A stretch of 64,000 bases of DNA, taken from the NCBI GenBank assembly GCA_943371005.1, contig CALRTB020000002.1:62001-126000 (forward strand), given 5' to 3'. Under the pieces are notes generated by a model. It saw only the letters and a program-made list of their open reading frames with translations. It was not told where the DNA came from and searched no databases. How positions within the stretch are numbered: the first letter of the stretch is position 1; every line of letters begins with the position of its first letter. The DNA is from MRBY01 sp943371005 (GTDB lineage Bacteria; Cyanobacteriota; Cyanobacteriia; Cyanobacteriales; MRBY01). This document shows positions 40,867 to 49,389 of this stretch, piece after piece. The position numbers and the translations under genes are program-made.

Positions 40867-41352
40867 ATGCAAGACGCAATTACTTCTGTAATCAACTCTG
40901 CTGACGTCCAAGGTAAGTACCTTGATGGCAGTGCAATGGATAAGCTCAAGGCTTATTTCACAACTGGTGCTCTCCGTGTTCGTGCCGCTAGCACCATCAG
41001 CGCTAATGCTGCAGCAATCGTAAAGGAAGCTGTTGCTAAGTCTCTCCTTTACTCTGATGTAACTCGTCCTGGTGGCAACATGTACACCACTCGTCGTTAC
41101 GCTGCTTGTATTCGTGACCTCGACTACTACCTCCGCTATGCAACCTATGCAATGCTTGCTGGCGATCCTTCCATCCTCGATGAGCGTGTGCTCAACGGTT
41201 TGAAAGAAACCTACAACTCCCTCGGTGTACCCGTTGGTTCTACTGTTCAAGCAATCCAAGCAATGAAAGAAGTCACTGCTGGTCTTGTCGGTGCTGACGC
41301 TGGCCGTGAAATGGGTGTTTACTTCGACTACATCTGCTCTGGCTTAAGCTAA
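40867..41352 (+). CDS. apcB: Allophycocyanin beta subunit
   Basis: A 161-aa partner of ApcA, starting MQDAITSVINSADVQGKYLD. Cys81 in YAACIRDLDYYLRYATY is the bilin site. Asn71 in GGNMY is the site methylated in beta subunits to tune energy transfer. It is second in apcABC. AAGGAAT precedes the ATG at 40867. A stable hairpin (41355-41376) lies just after the stop, so apcC is probably expressed less. Confidence 0.98.
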   Translation: MQDAITSVINSADVQGKYLDGSAMDKLKAYFTTGALRVRAASTISANAAAIVKEAVAKSLLYSDVTRPGGNMYTTRRYAACIRDLDYYLRYATYAMLAGDPSILDERVLNGLKETYNSLGVPVGSTVQAIQAMKEVTAGLVGADAGREMGVYFDYICSGLS

Positions 41353-41354
41353 TG

Positions 41355-41376
41355 CTTCGCATCTGTCGGATGCAAG
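41355..41376 (+). other. Hairpin just downstream of apcB
   Basis: GCATC (41359-41363) pairs with GATGC (41369-41373) around TGTCG, extended by CTT (41355-41357) with AAG (41374-41376) across one bulged C. There is no U-run, so it is not a full terminator. It probably stabilises the apcAB message and reduces readthrough to apcC. Confidence 0.45.
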
Positions 41377-41578
41377 TGGTGTAGTAACCCAATTGAGTTC
41401 GGAGGTATGCGCTCACTGTCTAGCTCTTTATAAGCTTTTACTAGGTTTGTCTGGGTATAAGTTTTGGGGATCTAGAATCTGGGTTGCGACTTCCGAACTT
41501 TGCTATATCAGCCTTGATAATAAAACTCTTTCAGATAAACGACTGGGTTCAAAAACGTTTAAGGAGATCATTTAAGCT

Positions 41579-41782
41579 ATGCGGATGTTTAAAATTACGG
41601 CCTGTGTACCAAGCCAAAGCCGAATTCGGACACAGCGTGAACTACAAAATACATACTTCACCAAGCTAGTTCCCTACGACAATTGGTTCCGTGAGCAACA
41701 ACGCATCATGAAGATGGGCGGCAAGATTGTTAAGGTGCAACTGGCAACTGGTAAGCCGGGCACCAATACTGGTTTGACCTAA
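41579..41782 (+). CDS. apcC: Phycobilisome core linker polypeptide (Lc)
   Basis: A 67-aa linker that caps the allophycocyanin trimer and adjusts its assembly. It is nearly all one CpcD-like domain: MRMFKITACVPSQSRIRTQR, then TYFTKLVPYDNWFREQQRIM and a basic end (GGKIVKVQLATGKPGTNTGL). Its start is an ATG with AAGGAGATC six to nine bases upstream. It is the third gene of apcABC, 226 bp after apcB. Confidence 0.96.
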   Translation: MRMFKITACVPSQSRIRTQRELQNTYFTKLVPYDNWFREQQRIMKMGGKIVKVQLATGKPGTNTGLT

Positions 41783-41826
41783 ATACGAATCATCAAGCGT
41801 CCATCTGTTTTTGGGTTTGACTTGGG

Positions 41827-41855
41827 GAGGTCGATTAACGGCCTCTTATTTTTTT
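41827..41855 (+). terminator. Terminator of apcABC
   Basis: GAGGTCG (41827-41833) pairs with CGGCCTC (41839-41845, one G-U pair) around ATTAA and is followed by TTATTTTTTT (41846-41855). It is 45 bp past the apcC stop. Confidence 0.88.
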
Positions 41856-41976
41856 GACAAAATTGGGGGATTGGTAGAAATTTGGTTCACGAATGGGTAA
41901 CGGCGTCTAAATTTCACGCCAAAATTGACTACCCTAGATCTTGTATTTTCAGTGTCTCTTTGTGGTGGTACTCGCG

Positions 41977-44211
41977 ATGACCCAACCAAATCCCCAACCT
42001 CCTAAAACACAATTGGGACAGATGGTCACCCAAGCTTTCAACACGATGGTTCATTTTGGGCAGCATACCCTCAAACCCGGTGCCCGTGTACCTGAGCTAC
42101 ACATTGAAGGCCAGACACAACCTTTTCCGTTAATTGGCGATCGCCACACAGGGGGGCGGAGTTCGAGCCAAGACATCACCATCCGCAACGAAACGGTGAG
42201 TGCCCAACATTTTTCACTCAGTAAAGATCCAGAGAATCCGCGCCATTACCTCATCCACGATGAACGCTCTTCCAACGGCATTTACGTTAATCGGCGTAAA
42301 GTTAAGCATTTTCCCCTCCGCAATGGTGATGTTATCCACCTTGCCCCCCCAGAATTAGCCCAGGCTGCCTGTTTGACCTACCGCTATGAAATGCCTATGT
42401 GGGTCAAGATTATTCGTTATGGTCTGTTAAGCGGCGGTGGTTTTGTCGGTTTTCTGACCCTATTCTTGCTGTGGCAATGGACAAAATATCCTCTCAATCC
42501 CCTCCCTTCTGGCGTTACAGGCCCTGTGGTAATTTTTTCCCGGGACGGAGAGACAGCTATTAATCCCGTCACCACCGATAGCCACCGGGAACTGCAGCGG
42601 CTCAAAGATTTTTCGCCTTACCTAAAAAACGGTGTCATGGCTTCTGAGGATGCCCGTTTTTATTGGCATCCAGGCATCGATCCCATTGGGATTGCCCGGG
42701 CAATCAGGGTGGCCCTTTTACGGGGGAGCGCGACCCAGGGAGCGAGTACGATCACGCAACAAGTAGCTCGGAGTCTATTTCCAGAGGTGGGGCGGGAAAA
42801 AAGTGCCAGCCGTAAGTTGCGGGAAATAATTGTCGCCCTAAAGATGGAGACTTTCTTTAGCAAAGACGAAATTCTGCTGCTGTATTTGAATAAGGTTTAC
42901 CTGGGTGTCGGCCAGTCGGGGTTTGAGGATGCCGCCCAGTTTTATTTTGACAAGTCAGCCCGGGATCTAGATTTACTAGAATCTGCGACTTTGATTGCCA
43001 TGTTGCCCGCCCCAAATGCGTTTAATCCCATTGTTGACCCGGATAAATCCCGTGAGCAGCGCAATCTTGTGATTGACCGGATGCACAAATTGGGGATGAT
43101 CACCGACCAAGAACAACGTCAGGCAAAATTGACCCCCATTGAAGAGCGTTTGAGTGAAGAGGCCCGCCGTTCGCTGTCTAATAATGCTGCTCCTTATTTT
43201 TATGGTTATGTACAGGAGGAGTTGACGGAATTACTGGGGGAAGATGCCCTAAAAATGGGGAATCTTTACATCGAAACGGGGCTGGATATTACGATGCAAC
43301 AGAAAGCGGCCTCGGCTCTCCAGGCTTCCATTGAGCAGGATGGCACCCAGGTCGGGTTTTCCCAAGGGGCGATCGCCACCCTTGATAGCGACACAGGCGA
43401 AATTCTCGCCATGGTTGGCGGTAAAGATTACGCCGAAAGCCAATTTAATCGCGCCGTTCAAGCTAAACGACAACCTGGTTCTACGTTCAAGGTGTTTGGC
43501 TATGGGGCCGCCCTTGAACAGGGTATTTCCCCCTATACGTCCTTTTCCTGTGCGCCCCTCAACTGGCAAGGACAACAATACCGTGGTTGCGAGCGCACCA
43601 GCACCGCCAGTACCGATATGTTCCGCGGCATGGCCCAATCCGAAAATGCGATCGCCCTACGCATTGCCCAGACAGTAGGATTAGATCGCGTCATTAACTT
43701 TGCCCAACAATTAGGCGTAGACTCAGAACTGAGATCTTCCCCCGGCTTAATTTTGGGAGAAAGTGAGGTCTCTGTCTTAGAAATGGCCGGGGCCTATGCC
43801 ACCTTTGCCAACGATGGCACCTGGAATAAACCCCACGCCATCCGCCGTATTTTCGACAGCAGTGACTGCACTGGCGAAACCATTGATAGCTGTCATTTAC
43901 TCTACGATTTCAGTAACCGCACCGATCTCCACCGAGAACAGGTCATTTCTCGCGATACCGCCCGCACCATGACAGGCATGCTCCAGGGAGTGATTCAAGG
44001 GGGCACAGGCACTGCCGCCCGCCTAGGCCTTGATGAAGCCGGCAAAACAGGGACAACGAATAGTAACGTCGATCTGTGGTTTGTGGGCTATGTCCCATCC
44101 CAAGATTTAGTAACGGCCATCTGGTTGGGAAACGACGACAATAGTCCCACCCGTGGTGGCAGTTCCTACGCAGCTAAACTGTGGGGCGCTTATATGCGTG
44201 AAGCCTTTTAA
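41977..44211 (+). CDS. FHA-domain penicillin-binding protein 1A
   Basis: A 744-aa class A PBP that polymerises and cross-links peptidoglycan. The N-terminal cytoplasmic FHA domain (about 45-135; GGRSSSQDITIRNETVSAQH, DERSSNGIYVNRR) would bind phosphothreonine. A membrane helix follows (about 150-170; GGFVGFLTLFLLWQW). The glycosyltransferase has EDARFYWHPGIDPIG and GASTITQQVARSLF, and the transpeptidase has PGSTFKVF (S-x-x-K), a S-E-N motif (QSENAIAL) and GKTGTTNSNVD (KTG). The FHA fusion suggests control by a Ser/Thr kinase, which is not in this window. The ATG at 41977 follows the apcC terminator; an open frame to 41941 is not a good start. Confidence 0.92.
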   Translation: MTQPNPQPPKTQLGQMVTQAFNTMVHFGQHTLKPGARVPELHIEGQTQPFPLIGDRHTGGRSSSQDITIRNETVSAQHFSLSKDPENPRHYLIHDERSSNGIYVNRRKVKHFPLRNGDVIHLAPPELAQAACLTYRYEMPMWVKIIRYGLLSGGGFVGFLTLFLLWQWTKYPLNPLPSGVTGPVVIFSRDGETAINPVTTDSHRELQRLKDFSPYLKNGVMASEDARFYWHPGIDPIGIARAIRVALLRGSATQGASTITQQVARSLFPEVGREKSASRKLREIIVALKMETFFSKDEILLLYLNKVYLGVGQSGFEDAAQFYFDKSARDLDLLESATLIAMLPAPNAFNPIVDPDKSREQRNLVIDRMHKLGMITDQEQRQAKLTPIEERLSEEARRSLSNNAAPYFYGYVQEELTELLGEDALKMGNLYIETGLDITMQQKAASALQASIEQDGTQVGFSQGAIATLDSDTGEILAMVGGKDYAESQFNRAVQAKRQPGSTFKVFGYGAALEQGISPYTSFSCAPLNWQGQQYRGCERTSTASTDMFRGMAQSENAIALRIAQTVGLDRVINFAQQLGVDSELRSSPGLILGESEVSVLEMAGAYATFANDGTWNKPHAIRRIFDSSDCTGETIDSCHLLYDFSNRTDLHREQVISRDTARTMTGMLQGVIQGGTGTAARLGLDEAGKTGTTNSNVDLWFVGYVPSQDLVTAIWLGNDDNSPTRGGSSYAAKLWGAYMREAF

Positions 44212-44332
44212 AACCGTTTTTAATACGGAGATCTAACAACGCCCCATAGGGAAAACCAAACCATTCTTTGCGGAGCAATTTGCTATTCTATGGTGTAGTA
44301 AATCATGACCCCCGCAAGGAGGCTTAATTTCG

Positions 44333-45310
44333 ATGGCAGCAACGGATTTTAAAGATTACTATTCCATCCTTGGGGTCAGTAAAAGTGCCTCTGCCGATGA
44401 AATTAAGAAAAAGTTTCGCAAGCTCGCTCTCCAATACCATCCCGATCGCAATCCAGGGGATAAGGCTGCCGAAGCAAAGTTTAAAGAAATTAGTGAAGCT
44501 TACGAAGTTCTTTCTGATCCAGAAAAACGGCAAAAATACGACCAGTTTGGCCAATACTGGCAACAGGCTTCTCGCGGGGGCAGCAGTCCCTATGGTGCTG
44601 GTGTCAATGTCGATTTTGAGAATTTTAGCAACTTCGACTTTGGTAATTTTGGCAGCTTTGACGAGTTTATTAATGATTTACTCGGACGAGCCGCAGCGGG
44701 CGCTGGGCCACGGGGCACCGGCAATCCCTACAGTGATTTTGGCTTTAACACAACAGCGGGCGGCACCGCCCAGGGCGCAGATCGAGGAGCAAATATTCAA
44801 CTGACATTCTCCGAAGCTTTCCGAGGCGTTGAAAAACGCTTGAGCCTAGGCACAGAAACCATTACGGTTAAAATTCCGGCGGGAGTCACCAACGGCAATA
44901 AAATCCGCGTCAAGGGCAAAGGTTCCCCCAGTGCCATGGGAGGTCAAAGGGGGGATTTGTATTTAATTGTTCAGCTCCAGTCCCATCACTTTTTCCATTT
45001 TGAAGGGGATAATTTAATCTGTACTTTACCAATTACCCCCGACGAGGCTGTACTGGGGGCCTCTGTCGCCGTCCCAACACCAGATGGCATGGTGACGATG
45101 AAAATCCCCCCAGGGATTAAATCAGGGCAATCCCTACGGCTCCGAGGCAAGGGTTGGCCTAAACCAAAGGGAAACCGCACGGATCAGCTCGTTAAAATTG
45201 AGATTGTTGTCCCGGCTGCGCCCACCGAAGCAGAGAAAGAGTGCTACGAGAAGCTCCGGGTCCTTAATTCTTTTAAACCCCGCGATCGCCTCCAGAATGT
45301 CAGCCTCTAG
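44333..45310 (+). CDS. dnaJ: DnaJ/CbpA-type J-domain co-chaperone
   Basis: A 325-aa protein starting with a J domain (about 5-72), including the HPD motif YHPDRNPG that stimulates the DnaK ATPase. A Gly/Phe-rich linker follows (about 80-145; GGSSPYGAGVNVDFENFSNF), then two C-terminal beta-barrel domains (about 150-300; NIQLTFSEAFRGVEKRLSLG and PDGMVTMKIPPGIKSGQSLR). There is no Cys-rich zinc finger, so this is the CbpA or class B type. Its stop codon overlaps that of sigF by the palindrome CTAG (45307-45310). Confidence 0.92.
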   Translation: MAATDFKDYYSILGVSKSASADEIKKKFRKLALQYHPDRNPGDKAAEAKFKEISEAYEVLSDPEKRQKYDQFGQYWQQASRGGSSPYGAGVNVDFENFSNFDFGNFGSFDEFINDLLGRAAAGAGPRGTGNPYSDFGFNTTAGGTAQGADRGANIQLTFSEAFRGVEKRLSLGTETITVKIPAGVTNGNKIRVKGKGSPSAMGGQRGDLYLIVQLQSHHFFHFEGDNLICTLPITPDEAVLGASVAVPTPDGMVTMKIPPGIKSGQSLRLRGKGWPKPKGNRTDQLVKIEIVVPAAPTEAEKECYEKLRVLNSFKPRDRLQNVSL

Positions 45311-46089
45311 TCACTACCGAGGATTTTCTTGAGAGAATTAATGCCTTTTTTAATCCGTCGTGAAACGGTAATAACGCTCACCCCCAATAAGTCAGCAGCT
45401 TCTTTCTGGGTGAGATCATGGAGAAAAACAAATTCCAATACCTTGCGAGTATGTTCTTCGAGTTGAGCAAGGCCCTGTTGAATGCGAATTTGATCCTCAA
45501 TGGCCAGTTGAAAGCTTTTGTAACCCGGATCCGGAACAAGATCCCCTAGAGAGGTATTTTCCCCCTGCTCAGCTTTTACAGAAACATCAAGACTGACGGG
45601 ATCACGGTTTTGATAAGCAAGATTGATTGACTGCCATTCAGTTACCGAAATATCGAGGTGTTCAGCAATTTCGATGGCAGAAGGTTGTCGATTATGTTCT
45701 TGGCGAAAAGCTTGAATAAACCGGTTCGATTGTTGCCGCAATTGCAGCATCCGGCGGGGAATACGAACAGTGGAACTTTTATCTCTTAGGTAATGTTGGA
45801 TTTCACCGCGGATATAGGGATTTGCAAAGGAACTGAAAGCATTACCCCGCTCTAGGGTAAATCGCTCAATAGCTCGGAGTAAACCTAAGCTACCTACCTG
45901 CATGAGATCATCAAAGTTTTCACTACATTGTCTCGACCAATGATGAGCTTCCTTTCGAACTAAACCAATGTTTAAATTCACAATCTGATTGCGAATTTTG
46001 ACATCTTGGGATTGCCGATATTCTTGCAACAGTTCTAGGGTTTTGGACTTAATATTGTCACTGACTTTCGTCGTCATCGTAGGTTCCAT
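45307..46089 (-). CDS. sigF: Group 3 sigma factor SigF
   Basis: A 260-aa alternative sigma factor. Region 2 (about 40-110) contains NFDDLMQVGSLGLLRAIERF and FSSFANPYIRGEIQHYLRDK; region 3 contains RQPSAIEIAEHLDISVTEWQ; region 4 has LTQKEAADLLGVSVITVSRR. SigF in cyanobacteria controls type IV pili, motility and cell-surface structures. A 363-bp spacer upstream carries a repeated TTTACGGA motif. Its 3' end shares a CTAG stop overlap with the dnaJ gene. Confidence 0.9.
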   Translation of the reverse strand: MEPTMTTKVSDNIKSKTLELLQEYRQSQDVKIRNQIVNLNIGLVRKEAHHWSRQCSENFDDLMQVGSLGLLRAIERFTLERGNAFSSFANPYIRGEIQHYLRDKSSTVRIPRRMLQLRQQSNRFIQAFRQEHNRQPSAIEIAEHLDISVTEWQSINLAYQNRDPVSLDVSVKAEQGENTSLGDLVPDPGYKSFQLAIEDQIRIQQGLAQLEEHTRKVLEFVFLHDLTQKEAADLLGVSVITVSRRIKKGINSLKKILGSD

Positions 46090-46452
46090 TATTTTTCGGC
46101 CAGATCAATGGTCAAACTATTACTGAGAAATGAATTGGAGCAAGCCAGAAAAGATCCGCTATTTTTCTGATGAAGAAATCAAAGATTAATGTGAGACTAA
46201 GGGAGGGATTTGGGAAAGATAAGCTTAGGTATTTCTAACATGCATTCGTTATACCGTTTGTGATCATAATATTGGCATAAGTCGCTTCAAAATAGTATTG
46301 ATTTTTATCAAAGTTCACTACTTTTTACGGAATCTTCAACAAAACTCCGTAAAACTACTGAAAAACGAAGGGGGATTGTCTTTTAAATTCTGAGAATGTC
46401 TTACCTGAATTTACGGAACTAATAAATTCTTGGTCTGTGGTGAGCGATTATC
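46090..46452. promoter_or_regulatory. sigF upstream region with TTTACGGA repeats
   Basis: A 363-bp spacer between sigF (minus) and tilS (minus). The octamer TTTACGGA occurs at 46324-46331 and 46410-46417, and in reverse (TCCGTAAA) at 46346-46353. The first two-arm set extends to a 9-bp inverted repeat (TTTTACGGA/TCCGTAAAA). This could be an operator or an RNA hairpin with a 14-nt loop. No gene is seen. Confidence 0.45.
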
Positions 46453-47448
46453 TTAATTATTAGTTGATTTGGGAAAAATTGATTGTGGTACTTCCGGAAC
46501 AAGCCATTCTCCCATGACCTGTAGTTGAACGTTACCGGGCAAAGTGCTGAGGCGATCGCCGTTAAAGCCATGGATTAGCTCGACCGTAGCAGTAATTTGG
46601 GCGAAGGTCGGCATTTTGGGCAAAATTTGCTGGAGATATTGCCGGATAATGCGGCGTTGTAGGGCAATGTGTAAAGGCTGTAGGGTGAGGCGATGGAGGT
46701 GTTGTTGGGGATTTAGGGCTTGGTGGAGGTATTGTTGGGCGATCGCCTCAAGATAGTCATTTTCATCCTGCAAAATTACTGCTGTTTGGGCAAGGTGTTT
46801 GTCGGCTTGGGTGTTTAATGTCTGTAGCTGGGGCAGAATGTGCTGGCGTACCTGGTTGCGTTTAAAGCGCATTTGCTGATTGTAAGGATCAAGACACACA
46901 GGTAGATTAAACTGTCGGCAAAATTCGCCTGTTTCCTGTCGTGTAATTGTCAACAGGGGGCGCCCCAACATGACTTTGTCTGAGAGCGATCGCCGTTCGG
47001 TGAGACTGCCTAGACCAGCCGTCCCTGCTCCTCGCACCAGATTATAGATCAAGGTTTCGGCGCGGTCACTTTGGGTATGGCCAGTCACCACATAAGCCTT
47101 GTCGAGTTGGGCTGCTAAGTGGGTTAAAGTGTCATAGCGCCAGCGGCGTGCCGCATTTTCCGTCTCTGGGAGAGACGACGTCGCACGGCAGAGGTAAAAA
47201 GGCAACTGCCATTGTATTCCTAAGGTTTGTACGTGGGCGGCGATCTTTTCATCACCGGGCCAGCCATGGTGACAGTGAGCGATCGCCAAGGACCATTGCC
47301 AACGGCTTTGTAAGTCCAACATCAAGCGACTTAAACAGACAGAATCTTGCCCACCTGAGACAGCCATAAGGATCCTGGCCCCTGTCGGCAATAAATTTGA
47401 CGCTTTCAAGTGTTGGTGTAGCCGCGCGTGCAAAGGACTCCAGTTCAT
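46453..47448 (-). CDS. tilS: tRNA(Ile)-lysidine synthase
   Basis: A 331-aa enzyme that converts cytidine 34 of tRNA-Ile(CAU) to lysidine so that it reads AUA. The PP-loop ATP motif AVSGGQDSVCLSRLML is near the N-terminus, followed by HCHHGWPGDEK and YVVTGHTQSDRAETLIYNLV. The C-terminal part (about 220-331) is short, as in cyanobacterial and plastid forms. Essential in most bacteria. Confidence 0.93.
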   Translation of the reverse strand: MNWSPLHARLHQHLKASNLLPTGARILMAVSGGQDSVCLSRLMLDLQSRWQWSLAIAHCHHGWPGDEKIAAHVQTLGIQWQLPFYLCRATSSLPETENAARRWRYDTLTHLAAQLDKAYVVTGHTQSDRAETLIYNLVRGAGTAGLGSLTERRSLSDKVMLGRPLLTITRQETGEFCRQFNLPVCLDPYNQQMRFKRNQVRQHILPQLQTLNTQADKHLAQTAVILQDENDYLEAIAQQYLHQALNPQQHLHRLTLQPLHIALQRRIIRQYLQQILPKMPTFAQITATVELIHGFNGDRLSTLPGNVQLQVMGEWLVPEVPQSIFPKSTNN

Positions 47449-47501
47449 GGAATCATCAATCTAATACGCCCATAGAATCATTCCCTTAAGTATCCAAAGG
47501 C

Positions 47502-49241
47502 CTATGGCTTTTTACGAAACATCGCCACATTAATGAACTGGCCGAGATCATCATCTGAGGCTTGGGTATTCTTAGGGCTTGAGACTTCTGAGTCATCAAA
47601 AAGATTGTCTAAATCAAGATCATTATCTTCAGGCAAAGACTCTTCCGCCTCATCTAAAGACAACTCCAAATCCCCTGACAGATCATCCAGACTTTCTGTG
47701 TCGTGATCTGTAAACACCGCAAATGGATCATCCGCCTCTAAAACATCATCCTGGGTTGGTGGTTGGTCTTCTGCCACCTCTCCAAAGGGGTTGTGGGTCT
47801 CAAGGGGATCTATCTCTAGGGCTTCAGGAGCATTTTCTGTCTCCATTTCTGGTAGATCTAAAGTTTCTAAATCACCGGTAGCAGGGGCGGCCGGACTCTC
47901 TTCCAAAAGGGACTGAAATAAATCGTCTTCCTCTGGGAGCTGTTCCGGTTCATCAAACAGATCCTTAAGGGCCGTTTCTTGTTCGTCAATGCTATCGACT
48001 GTGATTGCCGTTGGCTCATCGTCGTCGTCGAATTCATCTAAATCTAGATCTAGATCAAAATCTCCTTCTTCTGCATCACCAAACAAATCATCGAGATCTT
48101 CGTCAGAAATTGCTTCGTTTAGATCATTAGCTGGTGCGTCTTCGGAAAATAACGCCTCTAAATCGTCGGTTTCTTGAAGTTCAGTTTCTGCTTCTGGAGT
48201 TGGTTGTTCTAAAGGTTTAGGAGTTTCTTGATCGAAAATATTTTCTAAAAATTCTTCATCCGGTTGAACAAGGGTCTCCTGAAAGACAATGGTTTCTTTA
48301 CCGCTAATGGTAGATTTTTCAACAGGTTCTGAGGTGCTAGTCGAGATATCCTCCTCACCGTAATCAGCTTCTAGGGCGATCCCGGCGAGATCTGCTTCAG
48401 CAGTCACTGCCTCGTCAACATCTGTCGTTTCTTCTAGCTCCCCTGATGAGTCTAAATCGAAGAAGGTATCAGTGGCTCCAGCTTCCTCTACTGCCGTATC
48501 TGGCCCGTGAACTTCAGGTTCTTCCTCGGCAACAGCCGCATCAAAATCAAAGTCTTCTTCGCCAAACAGATCATCGAGGTCATCGACGGGTTCTGCCAGT
48601 TCTGCTTCGGCAGTATCACTAGACTCGTCAAAAAGGGCCTCAAACTCATCGAGGTCATCTTGATCAGCAAAATCAGCCACCTCGGCAGTCGCTAGATTTA
48701 AATCTTCTAAATCTGCACCAACATCCTGGGGCTCTGCCTCCATATCCGGTAAGTCAAGATCTGGCAGTTCTGCTTCTACGGCATCAGATTCAGAATCGTC
48801 AAAATCCAAACCAAGGTCAGCAAATTCTGCTTCGTTAAACTCTAGTTCCAAATCATCAAAGTCTGATTCAGAAGCCGTAGATGGAGTCGCACTAGGGAAA
48901 TCACTGGCAGCTACCGAAGGAAGAAGATCAGCAGCTGCCTTAGGCTTTGGGTCTGCGCTTGCCTCCCCACCGTCTTCTTCGGCAAATTCCAGGTGTAATC
49001 TGACTTTGCCCTTAACCCAACCAGAGGCCCCAAACCGCAGCACATCGCATTCAATGCCATTATCCGTCAACCAATCAATAGTTTCTTCGGTGAGTCCCCC
49101 CAAGCCTTGTTCTAGCAAGAGTTGCTTCAAGGCGGCGGCGAACTCGTCAACGCGAAAAGTGCTATGGCCAATTACAAAACGGGATTCGCTATTAATCGAC
49201 AGCACTTCACCGCTGCTCAGTGGTTGAAAGTTTTTGCTCAC
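47502..49241 (-). CDS. KGK-domain protein with a long acidic, repeat-rich tail
   Basis: A 579-aa protein. The first about 85 residues form a KGK domain (DNGIECDVLRFGASGWVKGK, with Lys-Gly-Lys at 77-79), a small cyanobacterial domain of unknown function. From about 86 to the end the protein is intrinsically disordered and extremely acidic. The tail repeats a short motif of acidic residues, Leu or Ile, then Phe: EALFDE 201, DDLFGE 224, ENIFDQ 333, EALFSE 362, DDLFGD 384, KDLFDE 426, DDLFQS 439, DNLFDD 545. This suggests a multivalent interaction scaffold; function is not known. The basic end is FRKKP. Confidence 0.82.
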   Translation of the reverse strand: MSKNFQPLSSGEVLSINSESRFVIGHSTFRVDEFAAALKQLLLEQGLGGLTEETIDWLTDNGIECDVLRFGASGWVKGKVRLHLEFAEEDGGEASADPKPKAAADLLPSVAASDFPSATPSTASESDFDDLELEFNEAEFADLGLDFDDSESDAVEAELPDLDLPDMEAEPQDVGADLEDLNLATAEVADFADQDDLDEFEALFDESSDTAEAELAEPVDDLDDLFGEEDFDFDAAVAEEEPEVHGPDTAVEEAGATDTFFDLDSSGELEETTDVDEAVTAEADLAGIALEADYGEEDISTSTSEPVEKSTISGKETIVFQETLVQPDEEFLENIFDQETPKPLEQPTPEAETELQETDDLEALFSEDAPANDLNEAISDEDLDDLFGDAEEGDFDLDLDLDEFDDDDEPTAITVDSIDEQETALKDLFDEPEQLPEEDDLFQSLLEESPAAPATGDLETLDLPEMETENAPEALEIDPLETHNPFGEVAEDQPPTQDDVLEADDPFAVFTDHDTESLDDLSGDLELSLDEAEESLPEDNDLDLDNLFDDSEVSSPKNTQASDDDLGQFINVAMFRKKP

Positions 49242-49389
49242 GGTTATTTCCCCACAGTGTCAAAATAGTTAGATCATCAAGCCAAAAGAAGGTTCGGGTG
49301 GATTGATCTCGAAATTCAATCCTTTGTGTCTTATTTTAATCGGGCTTTTCCTACAGAAATGTCTTTTTCTCTTTAAAATTTACGGATTT

